Shown here in pieces: positions 7,152 to 15,613 of a stretch of 64,000 nucleotides of DNA. Under the pieces are notes generated by a model. It had not been told where the DNA came from and did not search any database. It was given only the letters and a program-made list of their open reading frames with translations. The first letter of the stretch is position 1. The number at the start of each line of letters is the position of its first letter. The position numbers and the translations under genes are program-made. The stretch lies in contig CBETVX010000009.1 of assembly GCA_965539935.1 (NCBI GenBank), positions 5,034-69,033 on the forward strand. The letters run 5' to 3'. Source of the stretch: CBETVX01 sp965539935. Lineage in GTDB: Bacteria; Bacillota; Clostridia; Peptostreptococcales; Caminicellaceae.

Positions 7152-8114
7152 TTAATATTTTATCCCCTTCCAATAAATAGGGGTACATACTTCTGCTGTA
7201 CTAGGTAGGTTGACATCCTTTAATGCCCATTTCTTGAATTCTTCAAACCCAGTACGATCAACTATATATCCAATATGTTCCTTTCTTCCTGGTGCTTCAG
7301 GATCAATATATTTCTCAACATAATCATAAGTATTTAAAATAATCTTTATTATGCTATCTTCATCTACCCATTTTATAAAATCTTCACCCAACCTTGGATT
7401 TTTCTTTCCTGTTCTTCCAAAAATAGTTAATCTATATAGCTTTTCCCGCTTTCTTGTCCATGCCCCAGTTGGACAGGCAATAACACATTCTCCACAACCT
7501 ATACATTTTTCTACGTTACGTTGAACCTTATAATTAACGCTTTTTAAAGCCTCAACAGATTTTTTCTTGCATTTTTTTACACAAGCTCCACAACTTACGC
7601 ATTTATCCCTATCATATTGGGGCTCAGTCATTCCCATTATTCCAAAATCATGCATTCTTATCTTTGCACAGTCATTAGGACAGCCTGTAAGTGCTATCTT
7701 AAAGTGTAAGTCATTAGGGAAAATAGCTTTTTCTATGCGTTTTGCAAATCCACTTGTTTCATAACATGCATAGGGACAGACATTGTTCCCTACACAGGCT
7801 ACAATATTTCTTGTTCCAGCTGCAGAGTAACCTTTGCCTGGAACCTCTTGATTAATATCAAGTCCTTCTATAATTGGTTGAAGAAGTTCATTTACTTTAG
7901 GCATATCTTCATATTTAATTCCAGGAACCTCAAAACCTTGCCTACTTGTGATATGAACCGTTCCATTTCCATATTTGTCAGCAATTTCTTGAATCATTGA
8001 AAGATATTTTGCTTCTAAATGTCCTCCTGGAACACGAATCCTTGAAGCTGTTATTCCCCTATGTTTTGTAACTCTAAATGCATTTTTTTTAAGAATCTTT
8101 GTATTCATATCCAT
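7152..8114 (-). CDS. asrC: Anaerobic sulfite reductase subunit C (siroheme catalytic subunit)
   Basis: This 320-residue subunit carries the siroheme-[4Fe-4S] centre that reduces sulfite to sulfide with six electrons. The N-terminal ferrite-type domain binds substrate (RVPGGHL, TSRQGFEVPG). Siroheme/cluster cysteines are CVGNNVCPYAC and TGCPNDC (about residues 107-155). A two-cluster ferredoxin insert follows: CVSCGACVKKC and CIGCGECVIACP. The RBS AGGAGGTGAAC precedes the ATG. It is last in the operon FNT-asrA-asrB-asrC and works in the cytosol with AsrA and AsrB to accept NADH electrons. The pathway is dissimilatory or detoxifying rather than clearly assimilatory. Confidence 0.97.
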   Translation of the reverse strand: MDMNTKILKKNAFRVTKHRGITASRIRVPGGHLEAKYLSMIQEIADKYGNGTVHITSRQGFEVPGIKYEDMPKVNELLQPIIEGLDINQEVPGKGYSAAGTRNIVACVGNNVCPYACYETSGFAKRIEKAIFPNDLHFKIALTGCPNDCAKIRMHDFGIMGMTEPQYDRDKCVSCGACVKKCKKKSVEALKSVNYKVQRNVEKCIGCGECVIACPTGAWTRKREKLYRLTIFGRTGKKNPRLGEDFIKWVDEDSIIKIILNTYDYVEKYIDPEAPGRKEHIGYIVDRTGFEEFKKWALKDVNLPSTAEVCTPIYWKGIKY

Positions 8115-8130
8115 AATAGTTCACCTCCTA

Positions 8131-8931
8131 CTAATCAATAAAAGTTTTTCCTTTTACATAATTAAATACAGGACCGTCTAAACAGACATAGATATCATCT
8201 ATCTTACAATGTCCACATTTACCTATTCCACAACACATTTTACGTTCGTGGGAAACCCAAATATTTTCTTCTAGGAATCCTATATTTAAAAGACCCTGTG
8301 TTGCAAATCTCATCATTGCCGGTGGTCCTACCACTATTGCCACAGCCTCTTTAATATTTTCAAACTTAAGTTCTGGAATATACTTTGTTACAAGTCCAAC
8401 GGGATATTTTCCTTCTTCATCTCCATCTAAAGTATCTACTGTTAAAGTAACATTTATATTCTCTTCCCATTTTTTAAAATCTTTATGGAATAATATATCC
8501 TTAGGGGTTTTAAATCCTGCAATCAAAGTCATATTTTTTACTTCTTTGGGATTATTTGAAAAATAATCTATAACTCCTTTAACGGGAGAAACTCCAGTTC
8601 CTCCTGCTATAACTACTAACTCCTTATCTTTATAAATATTTACATCAAACCCATTTCCATAGGGTCCTCTTAGGAAGAGTTTATCTCCTATATAATGTTC
8701 AAAAACTTCGTTAGTAACCTTTCCAACTTTACGGATAGTAAAATCAATTAATCCTTCTCCAATTCCACTTACAGAAATAGGGGCTTCTCCAAACTTTGGT
8801 ATAGAAACCTCAAAAAATTGTCCAGGTTTTACTTCACCCTCATAGGTCATTCGGAAGGTATATTCTATTTCAGTATGTTTTATTATTTCTTTTATTTCAG
8901 ACATAAAAGGAATATATTCATTATTATTCAT
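8131..8931 (-). CDS. asrB: Anaerobic sulfite reductase subunit B (flavin/NADH subunit)
   Basis: A 266-residue ferredoxin-NADP reductase-like subunit that takes electrons from NADH. The flavin-binding domain comes first (about 1-95). The nucleotide motif VVIAGGTGVSPVKGVI follows near residue 106, then GPPAMMRF. At the C-terminus four cysteines (CCGIGKCGHC and a later C) hold a [2Fe-2S] cluster, as in dihydroorotate dehydrogenase electron-transfer subunits. Its first codons overlap the asrA stop by 8 bases, suggesting translational coupling, and asrC begins 16 bases after its stop. Confidence 0.96.
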   Translation of the reverse strand: MNNNEYIPFMSEIKEIIKHTEIEYTFRMTYEGEVKPGQFFEVSIPKFGEAPISVSGIGEGLIDFTIRKVGKVTNEVFEHYIGDKLFLRGPYGNGFDVNIYKDKELVVIAGGTGVSPVKGVIDYFSNNPKEVKNMTLIAGFKTPKDILFHKDFKKWEENINVTLTVDTLDGDEEGKYPVGLVTKYIPELKFENIKEAVAIVVGPPAMMRFATQGLLNIGFLEENIWVSHERKMCCGIGKCGHCKIDDIYVCLDGPVFNYVKGKTFID

Positions 8932-9940
8932 CGCTATTAACCTCCTTTATAGCATCTTCTAATTTATTGATACAATTAGAAAAAGAAATATACTCTGGAC
9001 AGACATCATCACATCTACCACAACCAACACACATATGATAGCCAAAACGTTTTTTATAATCATATACCTTATGAAGAACTTTAAATCTCATTCTTTGTCC
9101 ATTTTTCTTGCGATAAGATCCTCCACCGGCTACATCTGTATATCCATCAACCATACATGAAGCATGGACCCTACGTCTTTCTCCTACTTTCCCATTGTCA
9201 GTATAGAAAATATCTTGCATAGTAAAGCATGCACAAGTTGGACATACAAAATTACATCTTCCACAATTAATACAACGACTATCATATTCATCCCACATTT
9301 TTGATTTAGCCACATTTATAGAAAGACCTTCTGGAATATTCACATGAACCTTAGTCTCTGTAACATAGGAAGGCTTTATTTCTCCTTGACTTAAGCTGTT
9401 ATTTAGCAAAAGTTCTTCCCACTCTTGACATTTATTATCCATGCCATAACCATTTTCTGTAGGCTCTAGACTTGCATCATAGGTATCAATTTTATTAGTA
9501 TTCATATCTACGCAAAAACAATTTTCAAAGGCATTTTCACAACCTATTAAAATAAATTTAACCTTTTCACGGATTCTTTTATAATAGTAATCTTCAAAAC
9601 CATTATTAAGATATATTTCATCTAATCTTTTTACTGCATGTAAATCACAGCTTCTTAAAAATACTATTGCTCCCTTTTTAGGGCCATCTGCTTCCTTAAT
9701 TTCATCCTCAGTAAAGTAAAATAAAGTCTGTGAAATTGGTAGCAAAATTTCTTTAAAAGAAAAGTTTGACTTTACACCAAACTCGATTTCGTCTACTGTA
9801 TCTATGGCTTCATATCGTATAGAATCAGTATCTGAAAAAGCTCCACCTCCTATTATTCTTTTAGGAGCATAAATGATATAATCCTTTGACCATTTCTTAA
9901 ACACATTATTAATGCCTTCTTTATTAAAAGAAAAGCCCAT
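8924..9940 (-). CDS. asrA: Anaerobic sulfite reductase subunit A (iron-sulfur subunit)
   Basis: The 338-residue iron-sulfur subunit passes electrons between the flavin subunit and the siroheme subunit. Two [4Fe-4S] ferredoxin motifs are visible in the C-terminal half: CINCGRCNFVCP (about residue 220) and CVGCGRCDDVCP (about residue 305), as is usual for the heterodisulfide reductase-like AsrA family. Extra cysteines (CENAFENCFC) lie near residue 135. It starts 3 bases after the FNT channel stop, so the channel and enzyme are cotranslated. Confidence 0.96.
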   Translation of the reverse strand: MGFSFNKEGINNVFKKWSKDYIIYAPKRIIGGGAFSDTDSIRYEAIDTVDEIEFGVKSNFSFKEILLPISQTLFYFTEDEIKEADGPKKGAIVFLRSCDLHAVKRLDEIYLNNGFEDYYYKRIREKVKFILIGCENAFENCFCVDMNTNKIDTYDASLEPTENGYGMDNKCQEWEELLLNNSLSQGEIKPSYVTETKVHVNIPEGLSINVAKSKMWDEYDSRCINCGRCNFVCPTCACFTMQDIFYTDNGKVGERRRVHASCMVDGYTDVAGGGSYRKKNGQRMRFKVLHKVYDYKKRFGYHMCVGCGRCDDVCPEYISFSNCINKLEDAIKEVNSDE

Positions 9941-9943
9941 AAA

Positions 9944-10711
9944 CTACACCTCTTTCTTTTTTGAAATTAAGAAATATGGGACAGCAAGACATATAATTCC
10001 TCCTATCATATTTCCTAAAGTTACCGTTATAATATTATAAAAATATCCTCCAAGACTTACAGCAGCCTTAAAAGGAGATATTAAAGCAATTGTTAATAGT
10101 GTCATATTTGCAACACTATGTTCAAACCCAGTAGTTATAAAAGCAAATAAACATAAAGATATCATAATTAACTTTCCACTATCTGATTTACAACGAAATC
10201 CACTCCATACTGCAACACATACTAAAATATTACATAATATTCCTCTTATAAAGAGAGGTAGTATGTCTATCCCCATTTTTGTAGCAGCTGTAGCAGCTAT
10301 AAATTCTCCTACATTTCCTTTATTAAGGCCTGAACCTAAAAACAATAATGCCAAAATAATTGATCCAATCCAATTTCCTATGTAGCATACAATCCATAAT
10401 CTAACTACATCTTTCAAGGAAACTCTTTTCCCCATAGCGCCTACTGCCATAATGAAATTGTTTCCTGTAAAAAGTTCTGCTCCTGCAATTATTACGAGAC
10501 TTAAGGCTATACCAAAGGATATCCCCATAACAATCTTAGTATGAGGTAGACCATTTAATAAGCCTCCTATAGTAAAAATAAGTAAAATTCCAAAACCAAC
10601 AAAAACCCCCGCTAACACAGAAGCCATAAAGTATCCTAATGGATTATTTTTTAAAAAATCCACTTTTGTCTTTGCTGCCTTCATAACAGCTGTAATTTCT
10701 TCGAAATACAT
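9944..10711 (-). CDS. Formate/nitrite-family channel, probable hydrosulfide channel
   Basis: A 255-residue FNT-family membrane protein with six predicted hydrophobic helices and the family segments GFEHSVANM and GAELFTGNN. FNT members pass small anions: formate, nitrite or hydrosulfide. Being first in an operon with asrABC, it most likely exports HS- made by sulfite reduction; a C. difficile FNT paralogue in the same context was characterised as a hydrosulfide channel. The ATG at 10711 is chosen because GTGAGGAGGATAGAT precedes it; an in-frame TTG lies six codons upstream inside that RBS region. Nitrite transport cannot be excluded from sequence. Confidence 0.88.
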   Translation of the reverse strand: MYFEEITAVMKAAKTKVDFLKNNPLGYFMASVLAGVFVGFGILLIFTIGGLLNGLPHTKIVMGISFGIALSLVIIAGAELFTGNNFIMAVGAMGKRVSLKDVVRLWIVCYIGNWIGSIILALLFLGSGLNKGNVGEFIAATAATKMGIDILPLFIRGILCNILVCVAVWSGFRCKSDSGKLIMISLCLFAFITTGFEHSVANMTLLTIALISPFKAAVSLGGYFYNIITVTLGNMIGGIICLAVPYFLISKKKEV

Positions 10712-10740
10712 ATCTATCCTCCTCACCAAAGATTGTTATA

Positions 10741-10789
10741 ATTATAACTTAATATATATAAAAAATCTGTGATTTAAATCACAGATTTT
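10741..10789 (-). promoter_or_regulatory. Crp/Fnr-type operator and -10 of the FNT-asrABC operon
   Basis: A perfect 28-bp palindrome (10762-10789) has the core TGTGA-TTTAAA-TCACA, the consensus of Crp/Fnr-family regulators. On the minus strand TATAAT lies at 10741-10746. If transcription starts about 7 bases later, near 10734, the dyad centre (10775.5) is at about -41.5, the class II activator position. No good -35 is seen, as expected for an activator-dependent promoter. Confidence 0.75.
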
Positions 10790-11019
10790 CTTTAATATAT
10801 TTGTTCCAGTATAAGAGTTCAAACTTTTTCAAGACAGAATTAATTATGCTAAGCGTTGTATTTTAAATACTTTAAGAGAAATTAAACTTTTACCAGTAAA
10901 ATAATATAATTCAAACTTAATAATAAAAATGAAAAAAATAAAACAAATATTAAGTGCTCACTGAGAAGATTTTGTTAAAATATATAGGCTTTAAAAAAAG
11001 AAAAAGCCTAGTATAGAAA
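10790..11019. other. Non-coding spacer between the ABC transporter and the asr operon
   Basis: About 230 AT-rich bases with no convincing gene. One 8-bp hairpin (TAGGCTTT 10985-10992, AAAGCCTA 11003-11010) lies near the right end, next to the transporter terminator. Nothing else is recognised. Confidence 0.5.
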
Positions 11020-11042
11020 AAAGCACCCCATATAGGTGCTTT
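11020..11042 (-). terminator. Terminator of the FecCD-type ABC operon
   Basis: AAAGCACC (11020-11027) pairs with GGTGCTTT (11035-11042). On the minus strand it is followed by a run of six T (GCTTTTTTC). It lies about 55 bases past the ATPase stop. Confidence 0.8.
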
Positions 11043-11095
11043 TCTTCTTATCTCCCTAAAAGCCAAAGGTTTGAATTACTTTAAACTATTAGTAA

Positions 11096-11860
11096 TTATA
11101 TTTTCTTAATTAAATGATACTCATAAAGGGCTTTTTCTGAATGGACTTTTCTCAAGGTAATACCAAATATATTTTCAATTTCAACATTATCACAAAGATT
11201 TTCTGGTTTACCTTCTGCAACTATTGTTCCATTATTTATAACCTTAATTTCATTGCCATAGGTAAAAGCCTGAGGCAGATCATGGGCTACAGTAATTATA
11301 TTTTTTCCTTCTTTATTAAGATTATCTATAATTTCCATTAATTCTATTTGATGATTAATATCTAAAAAAGTGGTAGGTTCATCTAAAATAATTGTTTTAG
11401 CATCTTGAGCAATGATCATGGCAAGATAAACCCTTTGTCTTTCACCACCAGATAGTTCTGTAATCTTGCGGTTTAAAATATCCTTAATTGATGTGACTTC
11501 TATAGCATAGGAAATCTTATCCTTATCCTCTTGTCTAAGAGTTCTAGAAAAGCCTAAGTAAGGAAATCGACCATGTTCAATCAATGTTTTTACATCAATG
11601 GATGGAATTTCCCTTATTTGAGGAAGATAAGCAATTTCCTTAGCCCTTTCTATTGGTGAAAATTTCTTTATATCTATATTATTTAACAAAACCTTTCCAG
11701 TATAATTTTTTAATCCAATAATAGTTCTTAATAAAGTAGATTTTCCACATCCGTTTTTACCAATTATACAAACAAAATCCCCTTCAGAAAAAGTCGTTGA
11801 GATATTATTGAGAATAACCCTATTTCCATAGGAAACTGTGAGGTTTTTTAATTCTATCAA
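11096..11860 (-). CDS. ABC transporter ATP-binding protein (FecE/FhuC/BtuD family)
   Basis: A 254-residue ATPase with Walker A GKNGCGKST, Q-loop YLPQ, signature LSGGERQR and Walker B TIILDEPTTFLD. It powers uptake by the neighbouring FecCD-type permease and binding lipoprotein; the subfamily handles iron chelates, heme or cobalamin. Its start overlaps the permease stop by 4 bases. The substrate cannot be fixed. A Fur box in the upstream intergenic region favours iron or heme, but it lies nearer the divergent gene. Confidence 0.93.
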   Translation of the reverse strand: MIELKNLTVSYGNRVILNNISTTFSEGDFVCIIGKNGCGKSTLLRTIIGLKNYTGKVLLNNIDIKKFSPIERAKEIAYLPQIREIPSIDVKTLIEHGRFPYLGFSRTLRQEDKDKISYAIEVTSIKDILNRKITELSGGERQRVYLAMIIAQDAKTIILDEPTTFLDINHQIELMEIIDNLNKEGKNIITVAHDLPQAFTYGNEIKVINNGTIVAEGKPENLCDNVEIENIFGITLRKVHSEKALYEYHLIKKI

Positions 11861-12885
11861 ATTTCTAACCTCCTTTTCTTATTAAACAACTGGTATAAGA
11901 AAAATGGAGCACCTAGAAAGGAAAGGATAATGCCTACGGGTATTTCATAGGGGATAAAAATAATACGAGCTAAGGTATCACAAAATAAAAGGAATCCTCC
12001 CCCAATGAGAGCTGTAAATGGAATAAGCCATCTATAATCTATTTCAAAAATATTTCTAACTATATGGGGAACAATTAACCCAACGAAACCAATAAGTCCA
12101 CCAATACATACTGCACTGGCAGCCAATAGAGCACCGCACATAATAGTTAGAAAACGACATACTGCTACATTTAGTCCTAAAGAAGTAGCCACTTCATCTC
12201 CCAATAATAGAATATTTAATCTGGAGGATAATAAAAAAGACCCTAATAATCCTATAAAAATAAATACTATAGAGTACTTTATTAATTCAATATTTACTGT
12301 ACTGAAGCCCCCAATATAAAATGAAGTTTTATCCATAATAACCTCTGGTTTTAAAGTTATAATTGCGTCGGTTCCTGCAGACATTAAACTAGATATGGCT
12401 ATACCTGCCATAACAATAGTGCTTCTACTACTTCCAGTTTTTTTTGCAATTCCATAGACTAATAATGCTGTAAATATTGCTCCAATAAAGGCTGAAATAA
12501 CTTTTGCTGAAAATATTGAGGGAAATAATATAGAAGAAAGAACAACAAATAGTCCCGACCCAGAATTCACACCAATAATCCCCGGTGAAGCTAGGGGATT
12601 ATTTAAGGTAACCTGCAAAAGAAGTCCTGCAAGGGCAAAGGCTATTCCACAAAAATATGCTGATATTATCCGTGGTAGTCTGGCATATAAAATTATATCC
12701 GATACTGTATTATTTGTAGTTCCACCAAAAATGAAAGATATAATCTCTTTAAAGCTAATATTAGCAGCTCCTACAAATAAACTTATGATAATGAAAATTA
12801 TTGTAATAATAAAACATAAAAAAAGACTCATGAGTTTATTCTGCTTTATATATTTCTGGATATATGATTTTAAGTAGATATTCAT
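11857..12885 (-). CDS. FecCD-family ABC permease
   Basis: A 342-residue membrane protein with about ten hydrophobic helices and FecCD landmarks: ITIIFIIISLFVGAANI near the N-terminus, RLPRIISAYFCGIAFALAGLLLQ, NPLASPGIIG, and GFVGLIVPHIVR. It forms the homodimeric channel for a chelated-iron, heme or cobalamin-type substrate. The ATG at 12885 is preceded by GGGGAG and gives a normal length; the longer in-frame ORF lacks an RBS. The start lies about 50 bases inside the end of the binding-protein gene, so the overlap implies coupled translation. Confidence 0.92.
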   Translation of the reverse strand: MNIYLKSYIQKYIKQNKLMSLFLCFIITIIFIIISLFVGAANISFKEIISFIFGGTTNNTVSDIILYARLPRIISAYFCGIAFALAGLLLQVTLNNPLASPGIIGVNSGSGLFVVLSSILFPSIFSAKVISAFIGAIFTALLVYGIAKKTGSSRSTIVMAGIAISSLMSAGTDAIITLKPEVIMDKTSFYIGGFSTVNIELIKYSIVFIFIGLLGSFLLSSRLNILLLGDEVATSLGLNVAVCRFLTIMCGALLAASAVCIGGLIGFVGLIVPHIVRNIFEIDYRWLIPFTALIGGGFLLFCDTLARIIFIPYEIPVGIILSFLGAPFFLYQLFNKKRRLEI

Positions 12886-13786
12886 AAGAATCTCCCCATT
12901 TATTGTTTGGCTTATAATGAAATAAATCTTTGGGTAATATAAATACATTATTATTTTTAACTGCCTTTAAATTATTCCAAGCTGGATTTGAAACTAAGGA
13001 TTCATTTAATGAAGAAAGAGCTTTTTTCTCATCACTTCCCATGGTAGTAATGAAAATATACTCTGGATTAGCTTCTATAATTGCTTCCATACTTAAATCT
13101 TCTAGTATAGAATTATTACTTCTTGCAATATTATTTATCCCGACTTCATCTAAAATATCACAAACAATATTATCCCTAGCCTTTGCACGTACCCCTGAAG
13201 AATAACTCCTTAGTACTAAAGCACTTATTTCACTGTTCTCCATATTTGGAAGCTTTTCCATTAACTCTTTAACCCTATCTTCTACCTCTTGTCCATTTAT
13301 TTCATAATATTTTTCTTCTCCTGTTATAGAAGTGAAGTTTTTAAGGGTTAATAAATAATCTTCCAAATTTTCAACTTTACATATATAATATGGAATCTTT
13401 GCCTTATCTAAAATATCTGTCATATTAATGTGATTTTCTATATCCTTTGATAAAATCACAAGGTCTGGTTGTAAAGATAAAATCTGTTCTGTATTGGGAT
13501 CTTTTATGGTTCCCACAATGGCCACTTCCTCTTTAGAAAGGCCTAAATTCCTTCCTTCAAAGGCATCACTAGATATTCCAGCTAATTTTCCTCCTGAAAG
13601 CATCCATATTTCTCCAAAGGAAGAAGATAAAGCAACAACCCTCTCAGGAGATTTATTTACTATTACCTCATGGCCTGTACTATCTATAACAGAAATAGTT
13701 TCTCCACTTTGTTTAACATCTTCTTTAGCAGAACAACCTGCAAATATTATACTTATAACAATAATTAAAAACAAAATCTTCTTCAT
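12836..13786 (-). CDS. Iron/heme/B12-type substrate-binding lipoprotein
   Basis: A 316-residue helical-backbone (BtuF/FepB-like) binding protein. The first 18 residues are a lipoprotein signal with lipobox IFAGC, so it is anchored outside the membrane by Cys. The mature part starts IDSTGHEVIVNKSPERVVALSS, the family opening, and contains the interlobe motifs LQPDLVILS and ANPEYIFITT. It is first in the operon binding protein-permease-ATPase. The ligand is not identifiable by motif. The 3' end overlaps the permease gene. Confidence 0.92.
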   Translation of the reverse strand: MKKILFLIIVISIIFAGCSAKEDVKQSGETISVIDSTGHEVIVNKSPERVVALSSSFGEIWMLSGGKLAGISSDAFEGRNLGLSKEEVAIVGTIKDPNTEQILSLQPDLVILSKDIENHINMTDILDKAKIPYYICKVENLEDYLLTLKNFTSITGEEKYYEINGQEVEDRVKELMEKLPNMENSEISALVLRSYSSGVRAKARDNIVCDILDEVGINNIARSNNSILEDLSMEAIIEANPEYIFITTMGSDEKKALSSLNESLVSNPAWNNLKAVKNNNVFILPKDLFHYKPNNKWGDSYEYLLKIIYPEIYKAE

Positions 13787-14129
13787 ATATTAGAATTCAC
13801 CTACCAAAATAATATTTATAATTTTATTATCTCAACAGTACTACTTTACTACAAATTTCTTATAATTCAAATAGGTTTACTATAAAAAAGTTTTACAATT
13901 TATGTCTTAACCCCTATTATTGACCTTTATCTATTTTCCAACTGGCAGTTTGATTTTAAATCTGGTTATATCGACCATAAATTACTACAGAGCAAATATA
14001 ATAAAACCTTAATCATTAATATTTTACAGATTTAAACAGTCAACTAATTAACATATTTTAAAAGTTCTCTATTAGAATTTGCTTCAATAATGTTTACTAC
14101 TATTTTATAGTGTTATGAAGATAACTCTA
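13787..14129. other. Divergent intergenic region, left part
   Basis: About 340 AT-rich bases between the ABC operon (minus) and the Fur-boxed orphan gene (plus). No gene is seen. Weak -10-like elements occur (TATAGT on the minus strand near 13890) and ACAGTACTACTTTACTAC forms a short partial dyad near 13845. No second Fur box was found next to the ABC operon start. Confidence 0.5.
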
Positions 14130-14158
14130 TTGATAATCATTATCAATTATCTTGATAT
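14130..14158 (+). promoter_or_regulatory. Fur box overlapping a promoter
   Basis: TGATAATCATTATCA (14131-14145) is a perfect 7-1-7 Fur consensus dyad. It overlaps a promoter: TTGATA (14130-14135), 17 bases, TGATAT (14153-14158), 55 bases upstream of the ATG at 14213. Iron-loaded Fur would block the polymerase. Action on the divergent ABC operon, whose start is about 350 bases away, is possible but less direct. Confidence 0.85.
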
Positions 14159-14212
14159 TTAACTCCTCTTCCTTTATAATATAAAGGAAAAACAAAATAA
14201 GGGGCGATTGAA

Positions 14213-14515
14213 ATGAAAACAGATATGAATGAAAATTTTGATGAATTTCATTTAGACAACATCATTAAAGGAGAGCAAAGATTTAAAATTTTGTTAAGTG
14301 AAAATGTAAAGGAAGATATTAAAAATGGCAGGATTACCCTTGATACAATAGAGTTTTCTTTACTAGATATACCAGATAGTGTTTATAAATCCGTTGGAAA
14401 AGAAGAATTCTTGATAGACTGTAAAAATGCAAAAACTAGACTAATTCTTTCTAAAAATAATGAAACTTTGAAAATATTGATCGCAAAAAAAGCAGAGGAC
14501 TTCAAAATATATTAA
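14213..14515 (+). CDS. Fur-controlled small orphan protein
   Basis: A 100-residue, acidic, soluble protein with no domain I recognise, no signal peptide, no membrane segment and a single Cys (in FLIDCKNAK). RBS GGGGCGATTGAA precedes the ATG. Regularly spaced hydrophobics (RFKILLSENV, TIEFSLLDIP, RLILSKNNETLKILI) suggest a small alpha/beta domain. A consensus Fur box covers its promoter and it is divergent from an iron-type ABC transporter, so a role in iron limitation is inferred. No function is assigned. Confidence 0.75.
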   Translation: MKTDMNENFDEFHLDNIIKGEQRFKILLSENVKEDIKNGRITLDTIEFSLLDIPDSVYKSVGKEEFLIDCKNAKTRLILSKNNETLKILIAKKAEDFKIY

Positions 14516-14517
14516 AA

Positions 14518-14540
14518 AGACTACTTAAAATTAGTAGTCT
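14518..14540 (+). terminator. Hairpin after the Fur-controlled gene
   Basis: AGACTACT (14518-14525) and AGTAGTCT (14533-14540) form a perfect 8-bp stem with a 7-base loop, 3 bases past the stop. The T tract is weak (CAGTTT). Confidence 0.55.
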
Positions 14541-14557
14541 CAGTTTATAGACAAAGA

Positions 14558-14588
14558 ATCCCTCCATAAGGAAAAATCCTGGAGGGAT
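14558..14588 (-). terminator. Hairpin after the glycyl radical activase gene
   Basis: ATCCCTCC (14558-14565) and GGAGGGAT (14581-14588) pair, with an inner AGGA/TCCT helix. On the minus strand TTCTTTG follows. It is the likely transcription stop of the glycyl radical operon. Confidence 0.6.
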
Positions 14589-14631
14589 AATCATTTAAAA
14601 TGGACTCGCTTTTTTATAATTAATTAATCAG

Positions 14632-15537
14632 CTATTTAAAACTGACTAACTCTACTCCTTCATTTTCAATCACTTTATATAATTCCTTTAAATTTTTCAA
14701 AGATGGAGCTTTATACTGGCTATATGGATTTTCCATTCCTAGAGATTCATATTTAGCCTCTCCATATGAATGAAAGGGCAATAATTCTATTTTGGGGACT
14801 TTTATATTTTCTTTTACGAATTTAACAGTTTTTTTAATGTTTTTTATATCGGAATTCACTCCATCAATTACTGGTATTCTTACTACCACAGGTACTTTTA
14901 ATTCATTAAGTCTTATAATATTATTTAATATCTTATTATTCCCAACTCCTGTATATATTTTATGTTTCTGATTATCCATATGTTTTATGTCAACAAATAT
15001 CAAATTCATTTTTTCCAATATATCTTTTACATCATCAAAATTAAAATATCCAGAAGTTTCTATAGCTAGATCTATAGCTTTGTCATAAAGCTTATAAGTA
15101 AGATCCCTAAGTATATCTATTTGAAGGGATGCCTCACCTCCAGAAAAGGTAACCCCACCTCCAGAGTACCTATAAAATATTTCTTGTTTTTCTATTATAT
15201 CTAATATTTCTTCACTAGTATAATGAAAAATCAAATTTTTCCTACTATTATTTGGACATACTTTTGTACAAATACCGCATCCCTTACATTTATTTCTTTC
15301 AATAGGGTCATTTAAGTTTATTCCTATATCATATGGACAAGCCTGTTTACATCTTCCACATTTTATACATGTTCTTTCGTAATAAGCAACTTTTTTAGAA
15401 CTTGTATAACTCTCTGGATTAGAACACCATTGACATCTAAGGGGGCAACCTGCAAAGAAAATAACAGTTCTTATTCCATTACCATCATTAACAGAGAAAT
15501 TCTGTGGTTCCATAAAATATCCACTTATTTTTTTCAT
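14632..15537 (-). CDS. Glycyl radical enzyme activase (radical SAM)
   Basis: A 301-residue radical SAM protein that installs the glycyl radical on the partner enzyme upstream. The SAM-cluster motif CPLRCQWC lies near residues 31-38 after the family opening FSVNDGNGIRT. A ferredoxin-like insert has two further cluster motifs (CIKCGRCKQACP, CKGCGICTKVCP, about residues 55-100), as in activases of dehydratase-type and decarboxylase-type enzymes but not of pyruvate formate-lyase. The GGGVTFSGGEA motif follows. The ATG at 15537 has AGGAGGAAGCCCT before it; the ORF runs 54 codons further upstream, into the glycyl radical gene, without an RBS. Confidence 0.95.
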   Translation of the reverse strand: MKKISGYFMEPQNFSVNDGNGIRTVIFFAGCPLRCQWCSNPESYTSSKKVAYYERTCIKCGRCKQACPYDIGINLNDPIERNKCKGCGICTKVCPNNSRKNLIFHYTSEEILDIIEKQEIFYRYSGGGVTFSGGEASLQIDILRDLTYKLYDKAIDLAIETSGYFNFDDVKDILEKMNLIFVDIKHMDNQKHKIYTGVGNNKILNNIIRLNELKVPVVVRIPVIDGVNSDIKNIKKTVKFVKENIKVPKIELLPFHSYGEAKYESLGMENPYSQYKAPSLKNLKELYKVIENEGVELVSFK

Positions 15538-15613
15538 AGGGCTTCCTCCTACCTTTAGATATAGAGCTAAAGTTAAAGACATAGCTAAAACAAGCCATGT
15601 CTTATTTATGATT

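Noticed and set aside
10762..10789. Palindrome as a transcription terminator
   Set aside because: No gene ends beside it on either strand; its core is a Crp/Fnr consensus and it lies at an activator position upstream of a -10.
13787..14129. Second Fur box for the ABC operon
   Set aside because: No match to the 7-1-7 dyad was found near the operon start; only AT-rich partial repeats.
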